A stretch of DNA of 64,000 bases from assembly GCF_013116745.1 (NCBI RefSeq), contig NZ_JABFOE010000001.1, forward strand, positions 62,001 to 126,000. Reading direction: 5' to 3'. The DNA is from Arthrobacter sp. 260. Lineage in GTDB: Bacteria; Actinomycetota; Actinomycetes; Actinomycetales; Micrococcaceae. Made by a program: the position numbers and the translations under genes. How positions within the stretch are numbered: the stretch's first letter is position 1; each line of letters opens with the position of its first letter. Below the pieces are notes generated by a model that was given only the letters and a program-made list of their open reading frames with translations, did no database searches and was not told the DNA's origin. Shown one piece after another: positions 11,154-21,213 of this stretch.

Positions 11154-11205
11154 AGCACCGCGTGGACCGGCCCGCTTCTTCAAGGGTGTCCGGTTCTGTG
11201 TGCTT

Positions 11206-11245
11206 CCCAACGCCCGTCCGGGTCCCGGACGGGCGTTGGGTGTTT
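11206..11245 (+). terminator. rpsI terminator
   Basis: Perfect 16-base stem (11206-11221 with 11225-11240), 3-base loop, followed by TGTTT. It lies between rpsI and glmM. Confidence 0.85.
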
Positions 11246-11286
11246 AAGATCGGGATCGATTCCCCCCTGAATTAGGATGTACATCG

Positions 11287-12639
11287 ATGAGTAGATTATT
11301 TGGGACCGATGGGGTCCGCGGACTGGCAAACGAACTGATCACGCCGGAGCTGGCAATGCAGCTGGCCCAGGCGGCGGCAGTGGTACTCGGTCATCGCTTT
11401 ACCAACGGCAGACGCCCCACCGCCGTGATCGCCCGAGACCCGCGTATCAGCGGTGACTTCATCGCCGCAGCCGTCGAGGCCGGGCTTGCCGGGGCAGGCG
11501 TTGACGTGTTCGACGCCGGAATCCTGCCCACGCCCGCCGCCGCCTTCCTGGTGGCTGACCTGGACGCTGACTTCGGGGTCATGATCTCCGCGTCCCATAA
11601 TGCTGCGCCCGACAACGGCATCAAGTTCCTGGCACGCGGGGGCAAGAAGCTCGATGACACCATCGAGGACGCCATCGAGCTGGAACTGACCCGTCCAGCC
11701 CTCCGGCCCACCGGCGGAGATGTCGGCCGGATCCAACGCTTCGCTGACGCCGAGGACCGCTACGTGGTCCACCTTCTCCAGACCCTCCCCAATCGGCTGG
11801 AGGGAGTCAAGGTTGTGCTGGACTGCGCCCACGGCGCCGCCAGCGGCTGCTCGCCCCAGGTTTTCGCCGACGCGGGCGCCGAGATCGTCGTCATCGGAGC
11901 TGACCCCGACGGGATCAACATTAACGACGGGTACGGGTCCACCCACCTCGGACCCCTCCAGGCCGCTGTGATCGAGCACGGCGCTGACCTGGGGATCGCC
12001 CACGACGGCGACGCCGACCGGTGCCTCGCCGTCGACCACGAGGGAAACATCGTCGACGGCGACCAGATCATGGCGATCATGGCCGTGGCGATGAACGCTG
12101 CCGGCACCCTGAAGGACAGCACCCTGGTCGCCACGGTGATGAGCAACCTGGGGTTGAAGCTTGCTCTCCGCGAGGCGGGCATCAGCCTGCGTGAGACGGG
12201 TGTGGGCGACCGATACGTGCTTGAGGGAATGCGCGACGGCGGCTACAGCCTCGGCGGCGAGCAGTCGGGTCACGTCATTTTCGCCGAGTACGCCACCACC
12301 GGGGACGGCGTCCTGACCGGCCTGCAACTGGCGGCCCAGGTGGCGCGCACTGGACGGACGCTCAAGGAGCTGTCCCAGATCATGAACAAGCTCCCTCAGG
12401 TGCTGATCAACGTCAAGGGCGTCGACAAGGCCGCCGTGACCACCAACGAGCATGTCCAGCAGGCAGTCCTCGAAGCGCAGGACGCGCTGGGGGAGACCGG
12501 CAGGGTGCTCCTGCGGCCCTCCGGCACCGAGCCGGTGGTGCGGGTCATGGTGGAGGCCGCCGACATGGCGACCGCCCAGTTGACCGCCGACCGCCTCGCT
12601 GAGACAGTGTCGCTCCGGCTGGCTCTCGCCTCCGCCTGA
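11287..12639 (+). CDS. glmM: Phosphoglucosamine mutase
   Basis: 450 residues, full length. It converts glucosamine-6-phosphate to glucosamine-1-phosphate for UDP-GlcNAc and peptidoglycan synthesis. Visible signatures are the N-terminal LFGTDGVRG, the phosphoserine loop [11 protein letters not shown] (catalytic Ser about 103), the metal loop DGDADRC, the sugar-binding GGEQSGH and the phosphate-binding [15 protein letters not shown]. The ATG at 11287 starts in frame with LFGTDGVRG and is preceded by a weak AGG. GlmS, which makes its substrate, lies 2.4 kb downstream. Confidence 0.98.
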   Translation: MSRLFGTDGVRGLANELITPELAMQLAQAAAVVLGHRFTNGRRPTAVIARDPRISGDFIAAAVEAGLAGAGVDVFDAGILPTPAAAFLVADLDADFGVMISASHNAAPDNGIKFLARGGKKLDDTIEDAIELELTRPALRPTGGDVGRIQRFADAEDRYVVHLLQTLPNRLEGVKVVLDCAHGAASGCSPQVFADAGAEIVVIGADPDGININDGYGSTHLGPLQAAVIEHGADLGIAHDGDADRCLAVDHEGNIVDGDQIMAIMAVAMNAAGTLKDSTLVATVMSNLGLKLALREAGISLRETGVGDRYVLEGMRDGGYSLGGEQSGHVIFAEYATTGDGVLTGLQLAAQVARTGRTLKELSQIMNKLPQVLINVKGVDKAAVTTNEHVQQAVLEAQDALGETGRVLLRPSGTEPVVRVMVEAADMATAQLTADRLAETVSLRLALASA

Positions 12640-12680
12640 CCATCCAGCACCATGACCGCGAAGCCGCGGTGTGGGCGCAT

Positions 12681-12703
12681 GTCCCGCCCCTTAGGGGCGG
12701 GAC
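12681..12703. terminator. Convergent hairpin between glmM and mscL
   Basis: Arms GTCCCGCCCC (12681-12690) and its exact complement (12694-12703) flank TTA, which is the mscL stop codon on the minus strand. A smaller hairpin (12655-12670) lies next to it. Neither has a T-run. It probably ends glmM transcription and reaches into the 3' end of mscL. Confidence 0.55.
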
Positions 12704-13083
12704 GCCAGGCTGTCCCGGATCTCCGTCAACAGGGCGATCTGCGGATCCGCTGCAGGCTCTTCCTCCACAATGCCCAGGCTTCGGTTGCGGCGTTCGATCA
12801 TCTTGTTCATCGGCAGCACGATCACGAAGTAGACGGCAGCCGCTACGAGAAGGAAGTTGACGAGTGCCGTCAAGAGGACCCCGAACAGAATGTCGTTGCC
12901 GTTGATCGTGACTTTCGCGAAGTCGTCAAAGTTTGGGGATCCCACCAGGGCAGAAATCAGCGGCATGAGAACTGAATCGACGAGCGCGGTGACCACAGCG
13001 CCGAAGGCAGAGCCGAGAACGACGGCGACGGCCAAATCGACGACGTTTCCCTTCATGATGAATGTCTTGAATCCGTTGAGCAT
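12691..13083 (-). CDS. mscL: Large-conductance mechanosensitive channel
   Basis: 130 residues, the usual length. The N-terminal amphipathic helix and TM1 (FKTFIMKGNVVDLAVAVVLG, followed by SAFGAVVTALVDSVLMP), a periplasmic loop, TM2 (about 65-90, ending VLPMNKMIERRN) and a charged C-terminal helix match MscL. It opens under membrane tension to release solutes on osmotic downshock. TATCCT lies six bases before the ATG, so the transcript may be leaderless. Confidence 0.97.
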   Translation of the reverse strand: MLNGFKTFIMKGNVVDLAVAVVLGSAFGAVVTALVDSVLMPLISALVGSPNFDDFAKVTINGNDILFGVLLTALVNFLLVAAAVYFVIVLPMNKMIERRNRSLGIVEEEPAADPQIALLTEIRDSLASRP

Positions 13084-13095
13084 CCGCTAAGGATA
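13084..13095 (-). promoter_or_regulatory. Possible leaderless -10 box of mscL
   Basis: On the minus strand TATCCT (13095-13090) lies six bases before the ATG at 13083, and there is no Shine-Dalgarno sequence. No good -35 box was recognised. Confidence 0.4.
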
Positions 13096-13101
13096 GCTTC
13101 G

Positions 13102-13908
13102 CTAGCCGTAGTCGGGCGCATCGGGCAACCCGAGGTGCTCCTCGAGGGTCTGCACTCCGTCGTCGCGCATGGTGGCCGAGGTCTCCACCCCGACAAACCG
13201 GTAGTGCCACGACTCGGCGAGGAACCCGGTGGTGTCCTGGCGGTTCTCCGGATAGCGCAGGATGAAGCCAAACCGGTGGGCGTTATCCGCTGCCCAGGCC
13301 GCTGCGGCTGTTTCCGCAAAACATGATCGGAGGGTGCAGGCGCCGTCGTCCTGCCCAATGTCGAAGGCCAGTCCGGTCTGGTGTTCCGAGAAGCCGGGGC
13401 GGGCCGAGTAGTTGTCCGCGTTCTCGGCACTGCCGTTGCGGCTCACCCAGTAGTCATAGGTATCCACCTGCACGGTGTAGGAGCGGTAGCCGCTCACCAG
13501 GGTCAGTCCGACGTCGTCGTCGGCTGCCGCAGCGAACATCTCCTCCACTGCCTGAGCGGCATCGGGGCGCAGCGTGGCATTTGCCCGGTCGGTGGCGAGA
13601 GCGACATCGGGCAGGACCAGTTCGTCGGGCGCGTAGTCGATCGGGTCGAGCGGGCGGCGCTTGTTGACGACGACGGTCACGGCGGCGGGATCTGCGTACG
13701 GGTCGGCCGCCGGATCGGTAGCGGTGGGGGTGGCTGGGGACGGCGCCCGTTGGGCGGGCGCGGGGATCTCCCCGACGGCCAGGCTGGGAGTTACTGCTGC
13801 CGCTGTCGAAGACTCGGGGTCCGGTGCGCCGCAACCGGACAGGACAGCCGCGAGGATCATGGGGATGGCCAGCAGCCCTCGCACGGGCTGCCGCCGGGAC
13901 CGGCTCAC
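13102..13908 (-). CDS. Lipoprotein D-alanyl-D-alanine carboxypeptidase (VanY-like)
   Basis: 268 residues. The signal peptide ends in the lipobox VLSGC (Cys 26), followed by a low-complexity Ala/Pro/Thr linker. The catalytic domain (about 110-265) has the VanY/LAS zinc-peptidase motifs: [20 protein letters not shown] (zinc His and Asp) and ESWHYRFVG (catalytic Glu and third zinc His). It should trim the terminal D-Ala of peptidoglycan stem peptides at the outer membrane face. The GTG start overlaps the coaA stop (GTGA), so the two are translationally coupled. Confidence 0.88.
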   Translation of the reverse strand: MSRSRRQPVRGLLAIPMILAAVLSGCGAPDPESSTAAAVTPSLAVGEIPAPAQRAPSPATPTATDPAADPYADPAAVTVVVNKRRPLDPIDYAPDELVLPDVALATDRANATLRPDAAQAVEEMFAAAADDDVGLTLVSGYRSYTVQVDTYDYWVSRNGSAENADNYSARPGFSEHQTGLAFDIGQDDGACTLRSCFAETAAAAWAADNAHRFGFILRYPENRQDTTGFLAESWHYRFVGVETSATMRDDGVQTLEEHLGLPDAPDYG

Positions 13909-14915
13909 GTCTTCCGCAGCAGCATTCGCCGCACTGAGTGGTCGGCTTCCTTGGTGAGGACCAGTTGTGCCCGCCCACGGGTGGGAAGCACGTTGTCCAT
14001 CAGGTTGGGTTCGTTGATCCGCTTCCAGATCCCGAGGGCGGTTTCCTTCGCCTCATCGTCGGTGAGCGAAGCGTACCGGTGGAAGTACGACTGAGGATTG
14101 GCGAAGGCGCCAGTCCTCAGCGACTGGAACCGCTGCACGTACCACTGCTCGATGTAGGAGGTCTTCGCGTCCACATAGATGGAGAAGTCGAAGAAGTCGC
14201 TGAGCGCGAGGCCGGACCGTCCATCCGCCCGGGTGCGGGCGGGGGCCAGCACGTTCAAGCCCTCGACGATCAGCACATCCGGCCGCCGGACCACCACCTC
14301 CCGGTCCGGCACGATGTCATACGAAAGGTGGGAGTACCACGGGGCCCGCACTTCCTCGGCGCCGCTCTTGACCTCGCTGACGAACCTCAGCAGGCGCCGA
14401 CGGTCGTAGGACTCCGGGAAGCCCTTCCGCTGCATCAGCCCCCGGCGTTGCAGCTCGGCGTTGGGGTACAGGAACCCGTCGGTGGTCACCAGCTCCACAT
14501 TGGGGGTGTCCGGCCAGCGGCTCAGCAACTCCCGGAGCACGCGGGCGGTAGTCGACTTGCCCACGGCGACCGAGCCGGCGACGCCGATCACAAACGGGGT
14601 GCGGGTGCGTTTCTCGCCCAGGAAGGTGGTGGTCGCGGCGTGCAGTTCCCCTGCGGCAGCGACATATAGATAGAGGAGCCGGGAGAGGGGGAGATAGACC
14701 TCCCGCACCTCGTCGAGGTTGAGCTCATCGCCCAGCCCCTTCAGACGCAGGATGTCTTCCAGGCCCAAAGGCGAGGTGATTTCGTTGGAAAGCCGGGCCC
14801 ACGTCTGCCGGTCAAGTTCGACAAACGGAGTGAAATTGCTCTCCGCACCATTGGTCGCGGCCACCCCGGGGTTTGATTCGTTCACCATAGGAATTGTGCC
14901 TGTTGGTGCTGCCAT
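13905..14915 (-). CDS. coaA: Pantothenate kinase type I
   Basis: 336 residues. It phosphorylates pantothenate, the first step of CoA synthesis. The P-loop [12 protein letters not shown] is at 111-122; other signatures are [31 protein letters not shown] and the C-terminal [16 protein letters not shown]. The ATG at 14915 has AAGGAGT 11 bases upstream; a second ATG nine codons later lacks such a site, so the longer start is kept. The first about 25 residues look disordered. Divergent from glmS. Confidence 0.96.
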   Translation of the reverse strand: MAAPTGTIPMVNESNPGVAATNGAESNFTPFVELDRQTWARLSNEITSPLGLEDILRLKGLGDELNLDEVREVYLPLSRLLYLYVAAAGELHAATTTFLGEKRTRTPFVIGVAGSVAVGKSTTARVLRELLSRWPDTPNVELVTTDGFLYPNAELQRRGLMQRKGFPESYDRRRLLRFVSEVKSGAEEVRAPWYSHLSYDIVPDREVVVRRPDVLIVEGLNVLAPARTRADGRSGLALSDFFDFSIYVDAKTSYIEQWYVQRFQSLRTGAFANPQSYFHRYASLTDDEAKETALGIWKRINEPNLMDNVLPTRGRAQLVLTKEADHSVRRMLLRKT

Positions 14916-14983
14916 AAGCGAACTTACTCCTTGCCCGGGTGCCCCGCCCGCGTCTGGCTGCAGAGTTACCCCGCCGCTGACGG

Positions 14984-14996
14984 TACTCTTAAACCC
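14984..14996 (+). promoter_or_regulatory. Possible leaderless -10 box of glmS
   Basis: TACTCT (14984-14989) lies seven bases before the ATG at 14997, with no Shine-Dalgarno sequence. It supports the MCGIVGY start over longer in-frame starts. Confidence 0.45.
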
Positions 14997-16895
14997 ATGT
15001 GTGGAATCGTAGGCTATGTAGGCCGGTCATCAGTGTCATCCGACGGAACAGCAGCGACGCATGGCGCGCTGGACGTTGTCATGGAGGGGCTACGGCGTCT
15101 CGAATACCGGGGGTATGACTCAGCTGGGGTAGCTGTGCTGACCCCTACCGGCATCGCCTCCCGGAAAAAGGCAGGCAAGCTCAGCAACCTGATCGCCGAG
15201 CTGGAAGCCAGCCCGCTGCCCGCGTCGATGACCGGGATCGGCCACACCCGTTGGGCCACCCACGGGGCGCCGAACGATCTCAACGCCCACCCGCACCTCG
15301 CCGACAACGGGCGGCTGGCCGTCATCCACAACGGCATCATCGAAAACTTTGCTGAACTCAAGGCAGCGCTGCTCGAGCAGGGCGAAACGTTCCTCTCGGA
15401 GACCGACACCGAAGTGGCAGCCGCCCTGCTGGGCAGCATCTACCGGGAGCTCGCGCTCGCTGGCGATACTGACCCGCTGAGCAATGCCATGCGTCAGGCC
15501 AGCCAGCGCCTGGAGGGTGCTTTCACCCTGCTCGCCGTGCACGAGGATTCCCCCGGCGTCGTCGTCGCCGCCCGGCGCAACTCGCCGCTCGTCGTCGGAC
15601 TCGGCGACGGAGAGAACTTCCTCGGCTCCGACGTGTCAGGCTTCATCGACTTCACCCGGCGCGCCGTCGAGCTCGGCCAGGACCAGGTGGTCACTATCAC
15701 CCCTGACGAGGTCATCATCACCGACTTCTTCGGTGCCCCCGCCGTCGGCAAGGAGTTCCACGTCGACTGGGATGCCGCGGCAGCCGAGAAGGGCGGCTAC
15801 CCGTCCTTCATGGAGAAGGAAATCAACGACCAGCCCGACGCCGTCGGCCAGACCCTGCTCGGGCGCTCCGATGCCCAGGGCCGCCTGATCCTCGACGAGC
15901 TGCGCATCGACGAGTCGATCCTCCGCTCGGTCGACAAGATCGTGGTCCTCGCCTGCGGCACGTCGGCCTACGCTGGGCAGGTGGCCAAGTACGCCATCGA
16001 GCACTGGTGCAGGATCCCCACCGAGGTGGAACTGTCCCACGAATTCCGGTACCGCGATCCGATCGTCAACGAGAAGACCCTGGTGGTCGCCATCTCCCAG
16101 TCCGGGGAAACCATGGACACCCTGATGGCTGTGCGCTACGCCCGCGAACAGGGTGCCAAGGTGGTGGCAATCTGTAACACCAACGGCTCCACCATCCCGC
16201 GCGAATCCGACGCCGTCCTCTACACCCATGCCGGCCCCGAGATCGCTGTCGCCTCGACGAAGGCGTTCCTGGCGCAGATCACCGCCGCCTACCTGCTGGG
16301 CCTGTACCTCGCCCAGCTGCGCGGCAACAAGTTCGGCGACGAGATCGCGGCGGTCCTCGCCGACCTGGCCGAGATGCCCGCGAAAATCCAGACCATCCTG
16401 GACAACGCCGACAAGGTCAAGAAGCTCGCCCGCGACATGTCCGAGGCCAAGTCAGTGCTCTTCCTGGGCCGCCACGTCGGTTTCCCGGTCGCGATGGAGG
16501 GTGCGCTGAAGCTGAAGGAACTGGCCTACATCCACGCCGAAGGGTTCGCAGCCGGCGAGCTCAAGCACGGCCCGATCGCGCTGATCGAGGACGGCCAGCC
16601 CGTCGTCGTCGTCGTCCCCTCACCACATGGCCGGGATTCGCTGCACGCCAAGGTGGTCTCCAACATCCAGGAGATCCGAGCCCGCGGCGCCATAACCATC
16701 GTCATCGCCGAGGAGGGGGACACCTCGGTCGAGGCGTACGCCGAGCACGTCTTCTACGTGCCGCAGACCCCTACCCTGCTCGCGCCGCTGCTGACTACCG
16801 TCCCGCTGCAGATTTTTGCCTGCGAGCTGGCCTCCGCAAAGGGGTACGACGTCGATCAGCCCCGCAACCTGGCCAAGTCAGTAACAGTTGAGTAG
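14997..16895 (+). CDS. glmS: Glutamine--fructose-6-phosphate aminotransferase
   Basis: 632 residues. It makes glucosamine-6-phosphate from fructose-6-phosphate and glutamine, the entry to amino-sugar synthesis. The start was set at MCGIVGY because Cys2 must become the N-terminal nucleophile of the class II amidotransferase domain (about 1-240, with [20 protein letters not shown] and HNGIIEN). Two SIS sugar-binding domains follow (about 310-445 and 480-620; [35 protein letters not shown]) and the protein ends NLAKSVTVE. An in-frame start at 14931 would bury the Cys and is rejected. Confidence 0.97.
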   Translation: MCGIVGYVGRSSVSSDGTAATHGALDVVMEGLRRLEYRGYDSAGVAVLTPTGIASRKKAGKLSNLIAELEASPLPASMTGIGHTRWATHGAPNDLNAHPHLADNGRLAVIHNGIIENFAELKAALLEQGETFLSETDTEVAAALLGSIYRELALAGDTDPLSNAMRQASQRLEGAFTLLAVHEDSPGVVVAARRNSPLVVGLGDGENFLGSDVSGFIDFTRRAVELGQDQVVTITPDEVIITDFFGAPAVGKEFHVDWDAAAAEKGGYPSFMEKEINDQPDAVGQTLLGRSDAQGRLILDELRIDESILRSVDKIVVLACGTSAYAGQVAKYAIEHWCRIPTEVELSHEFRYRDPIVNEKTLVVAISQSGETMDTLMAVRYAREQGAKVVAICNTNGSTIPRESDAVLYTHAGPEIAVASTKAFLAQITAAYLLGLYLAQLRGNKFGDEIAAVLADLAEMPAKIQTILDNADKVKKLARDMSEAKSVLFLGRHVGFPVAMEGALKLKELAYIHAEGFAAGELKHGPIALIEDGQPVVVVVPSPHGRDSLHAKVVSNIQEIRARGAITIVIAEEGDTSVEAYAEHVFYVPQTPTLLAPLLTTVPLQIFACELASAKGYDVDQPRNLAKSVTVE

Positions 16896-16901
16896 TCGCC
16901 G

Positions 16902-17300
16902 GTGATCGTGGGTATCGGCGTCGACGTCGTCGACATCGAGCGGTTCGGCCGCCAGCTGGAGCGCACTCCGGGCCTCCGGGACAGGTTGTTCGTGCCCGCT
17001 GAGCGGGTGCTGAACCTGCGGTCCCTGGCCGCGCGGTTCGCTGCCAAGGAAGCGGTGGCCAAGGCGCTGGGAGCGCCGGCGGGAATGAACTGGCAGGACT
17101 GCTGGATCGGCGTCGATACCGCGGGCAGCCCCTCCATCGAGGTCAAGGGGACAGTAGCGGCCGCGGCCGCGCTGAAGGGCGTCCGCCGCTGGCATCTCTC
17201 CCTCAGCCACGACGGCGGGGTAGCCACGGCAGTGGTGGTGGGGGAGGGGGCCGTTGGCGAAGCTGCACCGGCACCTCCGTCTGGCGGGATAGACTCCTAA
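16902..17300 (+). CDS. acpS: Holo-[acyl-carrier-protein] synthase
   Basis: 132 residues. It transfers the phosphopantetheine arm of CoA to acyl carrier protein. The metal-binding motifs are [10 protein letters not shown] (Asp about 8) and [13 protein letters not shown] (Glu about 49). The GTG start is six bases after the glmS stop, so they are probably co-transcribed. The C-terminal tail is a little longer than usual, with a Pro/Gly-rich end. Confidence 0.95.
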   Translation: MIVGIGVDVVDIERFGRQLERTPGLRDRLFVPAERVLNLRSLAARFAAKEAVAKALGAPAGMNWQDCWIGVDTAGSPSIEVKGTVAAAAALKGVRRWHLSLSHDGGVATAVVVGEGAVGEAAPAPPSGGIDS

Positions 17301-17302
17301 GT
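17290..17302 (+). promoter_or_regulatory. Possible leaderless -10 box of nnr inside the acpS end
   Basis: TAGACT (17290-17295) lies seven bases before the ATG at 17303 and inside the last codons of acpS. No Shine-Dalgarno sequence is seen, so nnr may have its own start of transcription. Confidence 0.45.
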
Positions 17303-18856
17303 ATGCTTAGTGCCTATTCGGGCAGTGCGATCCGTTCGGCTGAAGCCCCCCTCCTCACGGCCGGGCACAGTGACGCCCTGATGCTGCGAGCAGCCTACGG
17401 CCTCTTCACTGCAGCCACCGCCGAGCTGGTCTCCTCCACTGGCGGCTGCTACGGACGCAATGCAGTGGTCCTTGCTGGCAGCGGCAACAACGCCGGGGAC
17501 GCACTCTTCGCAGCAGCCCGCCTGGCCGGCCGCGGAGTACGCACGACGGCGGTGCTCACCACGGGGACCACCCACCCCGCCGCGCTGGCCGCGTTTGAAC
17601 GCGCGGGAGGCCGCATCGAGCGACTCAGCGAGGACACCCTCTCACGCCTCGTGCGGGTGTGCGCTGAAGCGGACCTGGTCATCGACGGGATCCTGGGTAT
17701 CGGTGGATCAGGCGGATTACGCGAACCCGCCGCGAGCCTCGTCCGCGAGCTCGCCACCACCGCAACCGGGACAGTGATTGCCTGCGATCTGCCTAGCGGG
17801 CTCGACGCCACCACCGGAACCGTCAACGAACCGGTGCTCGGCGCCGACCTGACCGTGACCTTCGGCGCGCTGAAGGCCGGACTCCTCACCGGTCCCGGAG
17901 CCAAGGTGGCAGGACGGGTCACGGTCATCGACATCGGCCTCGACGCGACACTCCCCGAACCGGCAGTCCGCCGGCTGGAGCCGGCCGACCTTGCGGCACT
18001 CTACCGGCGCCCCCGCGCCGCCGACCACAAATACACTCGCGGGGTCCTCGGCATCGCCGCAGGCTCCGTGAAGTACCCGGGGGCCGCGGTGCTGGCCACC
18101 GGTGCTGCCCTGGCGACCGGCCTGGGCATGGTGAGGTACCTCGGACCGGAGTCCGTCGCCGGCCTGATCAACCGGACCCACCCGGAAGCCGTCTGCTCCC
18201 AGGGCCCGGTCAGGTCGTCCCGGGTCCAGGCCTGGCTGGTCGGCCCCGGAGCCGAAGACGACGCGGACCAGCGACGGCGGGCCCGCGACGCCATGTCCTC
18301 TGGCCTGCCCACGGTGGTCGACGCCGGGGCGCTTCCCCTGCTGCCGCGCAGGGTGGGACCCCAGGTCATCCTGACCCCCCACGCTGGCGAACTGCAGGCG
18401 GTCCTGGCAGCCCGCAAGGTCCGGGTGACCCGCGGGGATATTGAGTCGGCTCCGGCCGACTACGCCCGCAGGGCCGCGGAACTCACCGGTGCCACAGTGC
18501 TGCTCAAGGGCTCCGTCACGGTGATCGCCTCGCCGTCGGGTGCGCTCTTCAGCCAGGCGGCAGCGACGCCGTGGCTCGCCACCGCGGGGTCAGGCGACAC
18601 CCTCGCCGGAATCCTTGGGGCTCTTGTGGCGACTCTTGCCGAGGACGACGACGGCTCGGCAACCGGGCGCCTCGGCGTCCCCGAGCCGGACACCTGGGCG
18701 GCCGTTGCGGCGGCCGCAGCCCTGCTGCATGGCCTGGCCGGTACGAGGGCGGCGACCTTCGGGCCCGTGGTCGTATCGGAGCTGCCGAAGTACGTCAGCG
18801 AGGTCCTCGCGGACCTTCTGACCGGACCGCCCTACAGGACACAATTCACCAAATAG
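17303..18856 (+). CDS. nnr: Bifunctional NAD(P)HX epimerase/dehydratase
   Basis: 517 residues, a natural fusion. The N-terminal YjeF domain (about 1-215; GSGNNAGDALFAAARLAGRG, DLVIDGILGIGG, IACDLPSGLD) epimerises damaged NAD(P)H hydrates. The C-terminal ribokinase-like domain (about 225-510; KYTRGVLGIAAGS, LTPHAGEL, LLKGSVTVIASP, TAGSGDTLAGILGAL) is the ADP-dependent dehydratase that restores NAD(P)H. Both halves look complete. It sits 2 bases after acpS. Confidence 0.94.
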   Translation: MLSAYSGSAIRSAEAPLLTAGHSDALMLRAAYGLFTAATAELVSSTGGCYGRNAVVLAGSGNNAGDALFAAARLAGRGVRTTAVLTTGTTHPAALAAFERAGGRIERLSEDTLSRLVRVCAEADLVIDGILGIGGSGGLREPAASLVRELATTATGTVIACDLPSGLDATTGTVNEPVLGADLTVTFGALKAGLLTGPGAKVAGRVTVIDIGLDATLPEPAVRRLEPADLAALYRRPRAADHKYTRGVLGIAAGSVKYPGAAVLATGAALATGLGMVRYLGPESVAGLINRTHPEAVCSQGPVRSSRVQAWLVGPGAEDDADQRRRARDAMSSGLPTVVDAGALPLLPRRVGPQVILTPHAGELQAVLAARKVRVTRGDIESAPADYARRAAELTGATVLLKGSVTVIASPSGALFSQAAATPWLATAGSGDTLAGILGALVATLAEDDDGSATGRLGVPEPDTWAAVAAAAALLHGLAGTRAATFGPVVVSELPKYVSEVLADLLTGPPYRTQFTK

Positions 18857-18932
18857 TCACCTGGTTGCGCTATGAAGGTAGCTGGACCGTTTACTTTTCG
18901 ACCCACGATAGACCCACTTTTCAGGAGAACAC

Positions 18933-21113
18933 ATGGAACTCTGGCCCGGCGAAGCGTACCCTTTGGGCGCCACCTATGATGGCACCGGCACCAACTTTGC
19001 GCTGTACAGCGAGATCGCTGACAAGGTGGAGCTCTGCCTGCTCGACGACGACGGCACCGAAACCCGCGTCGAACTCCACGAGGTGGACGGCTACGTCTGG
19101 CACGGGTACCTGCCGCACATTGTTCCAGGGCAGAAGTATGGCTACCGTGTCCACGGCCCCAATGCACCGGAGGAAGGCCACCGCTGCAACCCGAACAAAC
19201 TGCTCCTGGACCCCTACGCCAAGGCAGTGCACGGGCAGATCGACTGGGATCCGGCGCTCTTCGGCTACAACTTCGGTGATGAAAACTCAATCAACAACGA
19301 TGACTCGGCACCCCACATGATGCTCGGCGTCGTCGTGAACCCGTTCTTCGACTGGGACGGCGACCGCAAGCCACGGATCCCGTACCACCAGTCAGTCATC
19401 TACGAAGCCCATGTGAAGGGCCTCACCCAGCTGCACCCCGAGGTCCCGGAGGAGCAGCGCGGCACCTACGCCGGCGTTGCCCACCCCGCGGTCATCTCCC
19501 ACCTGCAGAAGCTCGGGATCACCGCCATCGAACTGATGCCCGTGCACCAGTTCGTCAACGACAGCACCCTGCAGGAGAAAGGCCTCACCAACTACTGGGG
19601 CTACAACACCATCGGGTTCTTCGCACCGCACAACACCTACGGCTCCGCCGGCGACACCGGCGAGCAGGTCCAGGAATTCAAGGCGATGGTGCGTGAACTC
19701 CACCTCGCAGGCATCGAAGTGATCCTCGACGTCGTCTACAACCACACCGCCGAGGGCAACCACATGGGCCCCACCCTGTCGATGCGCGGCATTGACAACT
19801 CGGCGTACTACCGGCTTGTCGAAGACGACAAGAAGTACTACATGGACTACACCGGCACCGGCAACTCGTTGAACGTGGGCAACCCGCACTCCCTGCAGCT
19901 GCTGATGGACTCCCTGCGCTACTGGGTCACCGAAATGCACGTGGACGGGTTCCGCTTCGACCTGGCCTCCACCCTGGCCCGCGAGTTCTACGACGTCGAC
20001 CGCCTGTCAGCGTTCTTCGAACTGGTCCAGCAGGACCCAGTGGTCTCGCAGGTCAAGCTCATCGCCGAGCCGTGGGACGTGGGACCCGGCGGTTACCAGG
20101 TGGGCAACTTCCCGCCGCAGTGGACCGAATGGAACGGCAAGTACCGCGACACGGTGCGCGACTTCTGGCGCGGAGAGCCGTCCACGCTGGGCGAGTTCGC
20201 CTCACGCCTGACCGGTTCAGCCGACCTCTACGAGCAGTCAGCACGTCGGCCAGTCGCGTCGATCAACTTTGTCACCGCCCACGACGGCTTCACCATCCGC
20301 GACCTCGTGTCCTACAACGAGAAGCACAATGACGCCAACGGTGAAGACAACAACGACGGCGAAACCCACAACCGGTCCTGGAACAGTGGCGAGGAGGGCC
20401 CCACCGACAACCCCGAGGTCAACACCCTCCGGGTCCGTCAGCAGCGCAACTTCATTGCCACCCTTCTGCTGTCGCAGGGTGTGCCGATGCTGCTGCACGG
20501 CGACGAGCTGGGCCGCACCCAGCAGGGCAACAACAACACGTACGCCCAGGATTCCGAGATCAGCTGGATCCACTGGGACCAGATGGATCAGCCGCTGCTC
20601 GAATTCACCGCCGCAGTGAACCGGCTCCGGTCGGAGCACCCCACGTTCCGCCGTCGCCGGTTCTTCGACGGCCGGCCCGTGCGACGGGGCGAGGGTGAGG
20701 CCCTGCCGGACATCGTTTGGCTGGGGACTGACGGCACTGTCATGGCGCCGGAGGATTGGGACACCGGCTTCGGCCGTTCCATCGGTGTGTTCCTGAACGG
20801 GCAGGGCATTTCCGGACGGGACGCCCGCGGCCAGCGGATCACCGACCAGAACTTCCTCCTGTTCTTCAACGCCAGCGACGAGCCGGTCGACTTCACTGTC
20901 CCACCGCAGGAGTACGCTCCGGCCTGGGACGAAGTGATTGACACCGCCGGCAAGTTCGCGGACTCGGAAGCCATCCCCGCGGCGGCGACACTCACCCTGG
21001 AGGCCAAGTCGATGGTGGTCCTCCGGGCCCACGCCGAAACCGAGGATCTGGATCACTCGGTGGCCGCGTCACTGGCCGCCCTGGCCAACGCGCACCAGCC
21101 CGGCGGCGCCTAA
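18933..21113 (+). CDS. glgX: Glycogen debranching enzyme GlgX/TreX
   Basis: 726 residues. A GH13 enzyme that removes alpha-1,6 branches from glycogen. An N-terminal CBM48 domain (about 5-110) precedes the barrel. The catalytic residues are in [10 protein letters not shown] (nucleophile Asp), [10 protein letters not shown] (acid Glu) and [16 protein letters not shown] (transition-state Asp). ATG with AGGAGA six bases upstream. It is followed by treY and treZ, so its role is to supply linear glucans for trehalose production; the group is often named TreX in this setting. Confidence 0.95.
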   Translation: MELWPGEAYPLGATYDGTGTNFALYSEIADKVELCLLDDDGTETRVELHEVDGYVWHGYLPHIVPGQKYGYRVHGPNAPEEGHRCNPNKLLLDPYAKAVHGQIDWDPALFGYNFGDENSINNDDSAPHMMLGVVVNPFFDWDGDRKPRIPYHQSVIYEAHVKGLTQLHPEVPEEQRGTYAGVAHPAVISHLQKLGITAIELMPVHQFVNDSTLQEKGLTNYWGYNTIGFFAPHNTYGSAGDTGEQVQEFKAMVRELHLAGIEVILDVVYNHTAEGNHMGPTLSMRGIDNSAYYRLVEDDKKYYMDYTGTGNSLNVGNPHSLQLLMDSLRYWVTEMHVDGFRFDLASTLAREFYDVDRLSAFFELVQQDPVVSQVKLIAEPWDVGPGGYQVGNFPPQWTEWNGKYRDTVRDFWRGEPSTLGEFASRLTGSADLYEQSARRPVASINFVTAHDGFTIRDLVSYNEKHNDANGEDNNDGETHNRSWNSGEEGPTDNPEVNTLRVRQQRNFIATLLLSQGVPMLLHGDELGRTQQGNNNTYAQDSEISWIHWDQMDQPLLEFTAAVNRLRSEHPTFRRRRFFDGRPVRRGEGEALPDIVWLGTDGTVMAPEDWDTGFGRSIGVFLNGQGISGRDARGQRITDQNFLLFFNASDEPVDFTVPPQEYAPAWDEVIDTAGKFADSEAIPAAATLTLEAKSMVVLRAHAETEDLDHSVAASLAALANAHQPGGA

Positions 21114-21136
21114 CCACTGCCGGCCGACGTATCCAT

Positions 21137-21170
21137 CCGGCTGACCCTGGCCCCGGCCGGGGTCAGCCGG
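21137..21170 (+). terminator. Hairpin between glgX and treY
   Basis: An 11-base perfect stem (21137-21147 with 21160-21170) encloses a second GGCC/GGCC stem. There is no T-run. It may end glgX transcription or lower read-through to treY. Confidence 0.55.
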
Positions 21171-21213
21171 CTCACCCCGCACAACCGCAGCATCCCAGTT
21201 CAGGAGTACATGC

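Noticed and set aside
11296-12453. 385-residue minus-strand frame
   Set aside because: Antisense to glmM; Val/Gly/His-rich sequence with no family likeness.
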